Source of the DNA: Pegea sp. RAD2-039
Taxonomy: Eukaryota > Chordata > Thaliacea > Salpida > Salpidae
Assembly (NCBI GenBank): GCA_034620365.1
Contig: JAQGEQ010000192.1
Location: 1,483,001-1,547,000 of the forward strand
Reading direction: 5' to 3'
DNA length: 64,000 nt
Positions 59,101 through 64,000 of the stretch are shown here, piece after piece (positions within the stretch are counted from its first letter, which is position 1; each line of letters begins with the position of its first letter). Position numbers and translations under genes: made by a program. The notes below the pieces were generated by a model that saw only the letters and a list, made by a program, of their open reading frames with translations, was not told where the DNA came from and did no database searches.

Positions 59101-59265
59101 CCCACTCCACCAGCTACGTTAACCAGATTAAGTTTTTTCTCATACCGCACAATCAGTACATGGAACAATCTGCCATCAGAGATTGTCATGTCAAAATCAC
59201 TTATGCTGTTCAAGAAAAAGCTGAATTGTTATAATATCGCCAACATTGCCATTTCTAAACTGTGA
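56140..59265 (+). CDS. LINE ORF2 polyprotein: endonuclease and reverse transcriptase
   Basis: 1041 residues without a stop. The N-terminal apurinic-type endonuclease has NARSI (about 69), ETWL, the GGGV motif, LGDFN (205-209) and CDHN (291-294; the usual residue before DH is Ser). The reverse transcriptase follows: NYRPVSLT, LDFAKAFDSVPH, SGVPQGSVLGPLLF and the catalytic YADD (739-742). The C-terminal part ends NIANIAISKL. Residues about 834-859 are exactly duplicated at 860-885. ORF2 starts inside the end of ORF1 in the -1 frame, so it is probably translated by re-initiation or frameshifting. Confidence 0.92.
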   Translation: MGFTDCEGLFKKRKCKITTGPTSPLFNLSSHKIINTMLPAQDNSTQKTTTKSYKCQKDNFSFILGMFFNARSIVNKIFELKALLLSQDFTFVFITETWLKPFYPDSFLDDSDLFRALRCDRLFDRGGGVCVIYKTSLAPMISRIKINTIDCPGFEIIAFNFHYSKSKFSRFICTYLPPSKVNDEVTIKALLKVLKSLVCPEMYILGDFNFSRIDWNNPNLAFNGKMFNLNGDKTNLANLSHVFVNFLDANNLSQMVTFPTQVSGNTLDLLITSKPDNVIYVDQNEPFALTCDHNMIEFKLQQTFSTNVKTPSIRNFYRGNYNSINKFLSGVDWISVFNSTEDINDIYSRFTNIVNESIKKFIPLYRVNKKPHLSRYLRNLQHLKNLLYKQTKADPSIKPLYKDLCLVYKKSVYSLYLGKESAILSSPSKKTFFGFINHKLKARSHLPPLIDNANQLVMEPKNKAELLNKQFEKVFITDDGNTHTISYSNILSNISEMVDLDITVDIVSKAISSLKSTVSNTPDQIPALFLRKSTSSLALPLSLLFNMTLKRGRLPQIWKNAIITPIYKKGPRNTALNYRPVSLTSVICRTQEHIIHNHITSHLTEHHLISDAQHGFVKQRSSLTQHLTFFNELTAHYESNTPCDIIYLDFAKAFDSVPHNKLITVLKNIKISNSILKWIEDFLSGRTQRTRVERSLSTPSKVTSGVPQGSVLGPLLFLIFIEDLIRRLITVDNVSVFVYADDIKLLSGSHSKLQTALNIVENWSANWQLKIQPTKSEVITFSRKPAANFSNQYYINGSILERVSSVIDLGITLTSDFKWHSYVSIIFGKSIKLVHLIIKTFNSKDPWFFVNLFKLYIRPIHLIIKTFNSKDPWFFVNLFKLYIRPILEYNISAWMPYQVGDIRKIESVQATFTRLVCRKLNIKYESYKHRLSFFNLDTLEIRRIKYDLILIFKIIHNLIDLQFDDFFSISPSLKLYQLRRHKLHLNKPTPPATLTRLSFFSYRTISTWNNLPSEIVMSKSLMLFKKKLNCYNIANIAISKL
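58641..58796 (+). repeat. perfect 78-bp tandem duplication inside LINE ORF2
   Basis: The unit starting ccacctcatcataaagactt occupies 58641-58718 and recurs without a difference that I can see at 58719-58796. Being 26 codons long it keeps ORF2 open. It lies after the YADD motif, in the thumb or connection region. Confidence 0.92.
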
Positions 59266-59432
59266 ATTTTTCTCTTTTACAATACTATGATTCTGTGCAG
59301 TTCTTCATTGTCATATGCTTTTTCGTTTACACGTCAAATAGATCTAATTTGTGAGAATGTGTGTTAGCGAGAGGTGCTCTTTTTAGGCACCCTCCTTCAC
59401 ATTTATTGTAATAAATAAATAAATAAATAATA

Positions 59433-60531
59433 TATAATTAAAATATATTTTTGGATAAAGTGCAGAATAGTTAGGTTTCAAAATCTTCACAAAACATGTT
59501 TGGTAACACTTGGAACGGTATATTCAACTATCCTGTATTTCAACAAGCTATTCTTCATGAAAAGATTTCATTACAACTTTATTGAGTAAGATAGTTTAAA
59601 ATTTCAAACTTTTATTTCTACAAAAAGGATTAAAGAATTTTTATTCTCTGGATTATACTCAGTCAATGCAAAGTATGATACAAATTTGTTAAAGTTTTTG
59701 TCTGGAATAAATGTGCTTATTATGTTTTGTATATATTTAAAAAATAATTTAATGTATATATTTGTTATAGTTACTAGCTGTAAAATTTATATTTGAATTT
59801 ACAAATTATTATTTTAAATTTTACTAAAAATATAAACAGTTATTCTATCTAAGAAAAATAGATTTTTTTTAAATTTCTTATATGTGGTTAGGGCATGATT
59901 ATTTATTATGTTTATATCACATATAAATATTATTATTTGTAAATAAAGAAAATTAATGATGGATTAATTTTAAAAATATTTTTATTTTGAAAATGGTTTT
60001 AACTATTTATAAAGTTTATTATAATAGTGATAGAGATATAATTTAAAAGTAGATAATTGCCAATTATTACTTATATATATTATATTACTTATATCAAATT
60101 AATTAGTAATTATTGAGTGTCACTAACTCAACCAAACCATTTTCTAGTGATTTATTTTTAAATCTATAAAAATATTTATAATTATTTCAATTGTTTTAAT
60201 TAAGTTTTAAAAATTCTTTGGATAAATTATTGTATGAATAATTAATTGTTTTATAAGACTCATTTTGTCATCTATTTAGTAAATTATTTTCTAAATTACT
60301 TATAAGCTTGTAAATGATTAAATAATACTTTTATAATAGCTACGTTTGATTTAAGGCCTTCTGTAAAGTTATTTTTTTCTAATTTAAGTTGTATAAATAT
60401 GATATAGATTAGTTGAATATATATGTATACTATTTATAAAACTGATAAAAATTGATACTATTTATTAACAAATTATTATTTGCTAATATAAAGAATTGAT
60501 ATTTAGGTATTTTGTAGAAAGTTATAGTAAC
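59433..60531. other. intergenic between LINE and CDK12
   Basis: AT-rich. A short frame at 59496-59582 (MFGNTWNGIFNYPVF...) has no known motif. AG sites with T-rich tracts occur just upstream of the CDK12 ATG. Nothing else could be supported. Confidence 0.5.
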
Positions 60532-63500
60532 ATGCCTTTAAACAGTGCTGGTTCAATCAATCGAATCAAATCAGCAACCACCAAATCTACTGATTTTGTA
60601 GAAAAACCAACCAAACCTTTGGTAGGTTATGATACTGGAAGCTCTGGTAGCAGTTCAACTGAAGAACAAGAAGTCAAAAAAGCTCCAACAAACTTGAAAT
60701 CTAGCTCTGAAAAAATAAGGTCAAGTCATCACCACCACCATAAGTTGAAATCACATAGCAGAAGGTAGCTAATAACGTCAATAAAAAATTGATCTTAATG
60801 TTGATTTTATAGAAGCTCTAGAAAAATGGAACATAGATCTGACTCATATGATCAAAGATATCCACAAGAACCAGGTAACTGCTGAAAATTCATTTCAGAT
60901 ATTCAATAAAATTAAAATTTTTCTTTTAGGTAGAGTTCTTACTCTAACTAGAGTCATTTCTAGTCCGGATTATGCAATGCCACATTCTGAATATGATGAT
61001 AGCAGATATACAAGTAGTCGGCATTACTCACAAAGTTTTTCCACCTCACCCAGACATCTAAAAGCTGAAAATAAAGATCTTTCAATATCAGCCTCAAAGT
61101 AAGTTGACAAATTTCTTCATCAGCAGCATCTCTTTTCGCTCCAGTGTTAATTGAAATTAGGTTTTCATTGTTTTAAATTTTGAATTGTCTTACTTGGTAA
61201 ACAGTGAGATCAAACCGAACTTACCGCCTCGTGATCTTGATATGAGACAAAAAAGTAAGTCTTCAGGCAGACGAACTAACTCTTCTAAATTCTATGATGA
61301 GCAAACTCATCAAATACACGGTGAGTTATATTTGATTGTGATCACCACATCTGATCTTACTCAACTACTCCAGTTGATAATATCACAACTCACGAGAAGC
61401 AAAGATCAAATTCTCGATCTTCTAGTAAACACAAACACAAAAGAAGAAAACACAAACACAGGTGAGTGGGCAGCAAGTTGTGGGTCGGACCACTTCTAAA
61501 AGTCCCTTTGATAATTGCAGGAGCCACAAATCAAAGAAAAGTAAAAGATCAAAATCACACAAGACGCAGAGGTATGTGGGAACTACTCCTCGTGTCTTCC
61601 CTCATCAATTTGTTCACTAGATCCAACTCAAGAAGCGAAAGTAGCTCTGATGACGTTTCCTCGGAGTCTGTGAACGAAATGGCTAAGAAGAAGATTGGTG
61701 AGGTGGTGAAGAAAGAGGAAGAGATGACGGTGAATAACCTGGCGGCTAAACTGAGCGAGAACCGAAGACAATTGAAGGAAGAAGGTGATCTTGATCTTCA
61801 TCTTGATCAGTTAGCTGATCAGTTGTTTGAAGCAGATTCGAAAGTGAAGCACAAAGTGAAGAAGCATGGCAAGCATCGTCACAAGGACAAAAGGAAGAGT
61901 AGTAGGAAGCGTAAAGTCGTTGGTGATGACAATGACGAAGTGATGATGTCATCGCGCGTCACAGAGATGCTCATCACTCGCGTAGATGGTAGTGATCCTG
62001 AAGATCTTGATCATAAAAGTATAAATCAAAGATGAAGATGATTTATTTGTGATCATTTCTCTTTTTAGATCAACCAACTATCAGCAAGAAACCAAAGTTT
62101 TCGAGTCAACATGACGTCATCAACGTCTGTTACGTCGCTGTTGTCAACTGATTAAATTTCAGAATCATGTTAAGGAGGAAACGATTGTGAATCCGAGTGA
62201 TCTTGTGAAAGATGAAGAGAGATCAGATCAACTACCTCCTCCCACTTCCAACTATCTCGAACACACCACAAACGACCAACCAGCAACCACCACAACGACC
62301 ACCACCGCCAACCAGCAACCATCTAAGTAACCATCATCTCATGTACCTTCAACTTCATCATCATAACTCTTCACTCAGACCCAAGCAATCCTCATCTCCG
62401 CCTGTTAAAAGATCCATCAACGATCTTCCTCTTCCTAATCTTCTACCGATCCCTGGAACCGATGACTCATCTAGGAGCTCGCTAGAGCGCGAGTTATCGA
62501 AGCGCAAACGCCCCAGGTTAGCTTAATCTCATCCCACCATCTTCTCGCTTCAACTTTCTTCTGTCCAGTATCTGTGGACCTCGAATCCGGGAGGTGAAAC
62601 AGGGCAAGGACTGGGGCACGAGTTGTGTGGATGAGTATGAGATCTTGGGCATCACTGGTGAAGGGACTTTTGGTCAAGTATTTAAAGCCAAACATAAGAA
62701 AGGGTCGTGTATATCTGCCCTGAAAAAGGTCACTCATCTACTTACCATCTTCTTGTTTATTTTAGCGATTGTTGTGTAGGTGCGGCTAGACAACGAGAAG
62801 GAAGGTTTCCCCATCACCGCGGTTCGTGAAATCAAAATACTCCGGCAATTGAAACATTCCAACATCGTCAATTTAAAAGATGTACTTACCGACAAACCCA
62901 ACGCTACTGACTTTCGGAAAGAAAAAGGTTGGTTGTTAGATGGTTGAGTTGGTTGTTAGATGGTTGAACTGGTTGCTAGATGATTGAACTGGTTGCTAGA
63001 TGGTTGAACTGGTTGCTAGATGGTTGAGTTGGTTGTTAGATGGTTGGGTCGGTTGTTAGATGGTTTGAACTAGTTGTTAGATGGTTGAGTTGGTTGTTAG
63101 ATGGTTTGAACTGGTTGTTAGATGGGTTTAACTGGTTGTTAGATGGTTGAACTGGTTGTTAGATGGGTTTAACTGGTTGTTAGATGGTTGAACTGGTTGT
63201 TAGATGGTTGGATTGGTTGTTAGATGGGTTGAGTTAGTTGTTAGATGGTTTGAACTGGTTGTTAGATGGTTGATCTGGTTGTTAGATGGTTGAACTGGTT
63301 GTTAGATGGTTAGTTTAGTTCAATGGTTCTTACATTTTTTCTGACACCATAACAAACATTGAAAAATTTTAACATTTCAAATGGTTATAAATCCATCAGA
63401 TATTCATCCATTAAATCTTGCTTACATCAACCTGATGGGTTTACTCGATTCTGGGATGGTTCACTTCACCGAAAAACACATCAAAGCTTTTATGAAGCAA

Positions 63501-64000
63501 TTACTTGATGGCTTGAACTTCTGTCATAAGAAAGGATTTCTTCACAGGTACATCTACCCTAATTTCATCCTCTTCATCTTTTCATCTACTTCTCGTTTCA
63601 GAGACATCAAATGCTCCAATATTTTACTCAACAACAAAGGAGAGATCAAGCTAGCTGATTTCGGATTGGCTCGTTTTTATCATCAAGATGAAGCGTGAGT
63701 CCTTCATCTTCTGATCTTCATCCTTAAATCTTCATCTTTTAGTCGACCTTACACTAACCACGTCATCACTTTGTGGTATCGACCGCCCGAACTGTTGCTA
63801 GGTGAGGAGATGTACACTCCTGCTATCGACATCTGGAGCTGCGGGTGAGTGTGTCCTCATCACTTCTTCTCATCTTTTTATCTTCAATCTTCACAGATGC
63901 ATATTAGCTGAATTATTCAACAAAAAGCCCCTTTTTCAAGCTGAGCATGATCTGGGTCAGTTAGAAGCTATCTTCCGCATTTGTGGGTCACCTTGTCCAT
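60532..64000 (+). CDS. CDK12: cyclin-dependent kinase 12/13 (partial, runs off right edge)
   Basis: Sixteen exons in the window: 60532-60764, 60813-60874, 60930-61098, 61205-61320, 61374-61461, 61521-61571, 61621-62018, 62069-62115, 62163-62326, 62379-62516, 62569-62728, 62780-62927, 63400-63547, 63602-63694, 63743-63844, 63897-64000+. About 740 residues are visible. The N-terminus is basic and Ser/Arg/His/Lys-rich (RS-like), then [15 protein letters not shown] matches the segment before the CDK12 kinase. The kinase has GEGTFGQV (519-526), Lys541, PITAVRE (553-559; PITAIRE in human), HRDIKCSN (640-647), DFG (660-662) and T-loop RPYTN with Thr676. CDK12/13 with cyclin K phosphorylates the RNA polymerase II tail during elongation. 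Odd point: the hinge (residues about 592-604) reads [13 protein letters not shown], two residues short and unlike the conserved FYLVFEYMDHDLM. The donor of exon 8 is the least certain junction. Confidence 0.9.
62928..63312. repeat. minisatellite of about 20-bp units in a CDK12 intron
   Basis: Nearly the whole intron between the exons ending 62927 and starting 63400 consists of about 19 imperfect copies of ggttgttagatggttgaact, with variants (ggttgctag, gggttgag, gggtttaact). It begins at the splice donor itself: gttggttgttagatgg. Slippage in this array could cause assembly errors at its borders. Confidence 0.93.

Larger units (their letters stand above)
55140..59432 (+). mobile_element. apparently coding-intact non-LTR retrotransposon (CR1/L2-like LINE)
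   Basis: The element has a short leader, ORF1 (55196-56191), ORF2 (56140-59265), a roughly 140-bp 3' untranslated region containing TGTGAGAATGTGTGTTAGCG, and a terminal (TAAA)n-like tail at about 59399-59430. There are no long terminal repeats. A PHD-finger ORF1 plus an endonuclease-reverse transcriptase ORF2 is typical of the CR1/L2/Jockey group. The 5' limit is uncertain and I could not see a clear target-site duplication. Two 5'-truncated relatives lie at 23.1 and 32.3 kb. Both ORFs are open, so the insertion looks young. Confidence 0.9.

Overview
This is a window of nuclear DNA from an invertebrate animal. It is strongly AT-rich, its genes carry GT-AG introns that are mostly about 45-80 bp, and it encodes animal-specific proteins: a Not/Noto homeodomain, class IA PI3-kinase p110, KIF23/MKLP1, Bora, DMTF1 and MAPKAPK2. 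I cannot place the phylum. Exons were joined by hand from GT/AG sites, reading-frame phase and remembered conservation. For the eight multi-exon genes named below the phases close at every junction I checked, apart from one frame break in DHX15.

Layout. 1-10.8 kb: gene-poor, with a possible 5' end of a secreted protein on the minus strand at the left edge and a 42-bp tandem repeat near 3.7 kb. 10.8-12.7 kb (+): a Not/Noto homeobox gene. 15.7-18.8 kb (-): DHX15/Prp43 helicase, 14 exons. 19.2-21.5 kb (-): USP36-type deubiquitinase, one exon. 23.1-23.6 kb: a decayed 3' end of a LINE. 24.1-25.2 kb (-): NDUFB6, a complex I subunit. 27.9-30.7 kb (+): KIF23, one exon. 32.3-32.6 kb: a second LINE relic. 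34.5-37.6 kb (+): DMTF1-type Myb factor, 17 exons. About 38.8 kb (-): a possible last exon of a CUB-domain protein. 40.0-41.9 kb (+): MAPKAPK2. 43.0-47.8 kb (-): class IA PI3-kinase catalytic subunit, 19 exons. 50.5-53.8 kb (+): SENP8 (NEDD8 protease), whose introns hold two complete intronless genes on the same strand, DCAKD and BORA. 55.2-59.4 kb (+): an apparently full-coding CR1/L2-like LINE with two overlapping ORFs. 60.5-64 kb (+): CDK12/13, running off the right edge.

How the genes relate. Several products act in cell division or growth signalling: KIF23 (cytokinesis), BORA (Aurora A/Plk1 activation), DMTF1 (cell-cycle transcription), p110 PI3K and MAPKAPK2 (signalling), SENP8 (NEDD8 processing), CDK12 (transcription elongation). 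I see no evidence that they are co-regulated. The most unusual features are the SENP8 locus with nested same-strand genes, the mix of intronless and intron-dense genes, a strong excess of the palindrome TGACGTCA, T-rich 3'-splice-like sites just upstream of most start codons, a frame break in DHX15, an aberrant kinase hinge in CDK12 beside a minisatellite, and a perfect 78-bp in-frame duplication inside the LINE reverse-transcriptase ORF.
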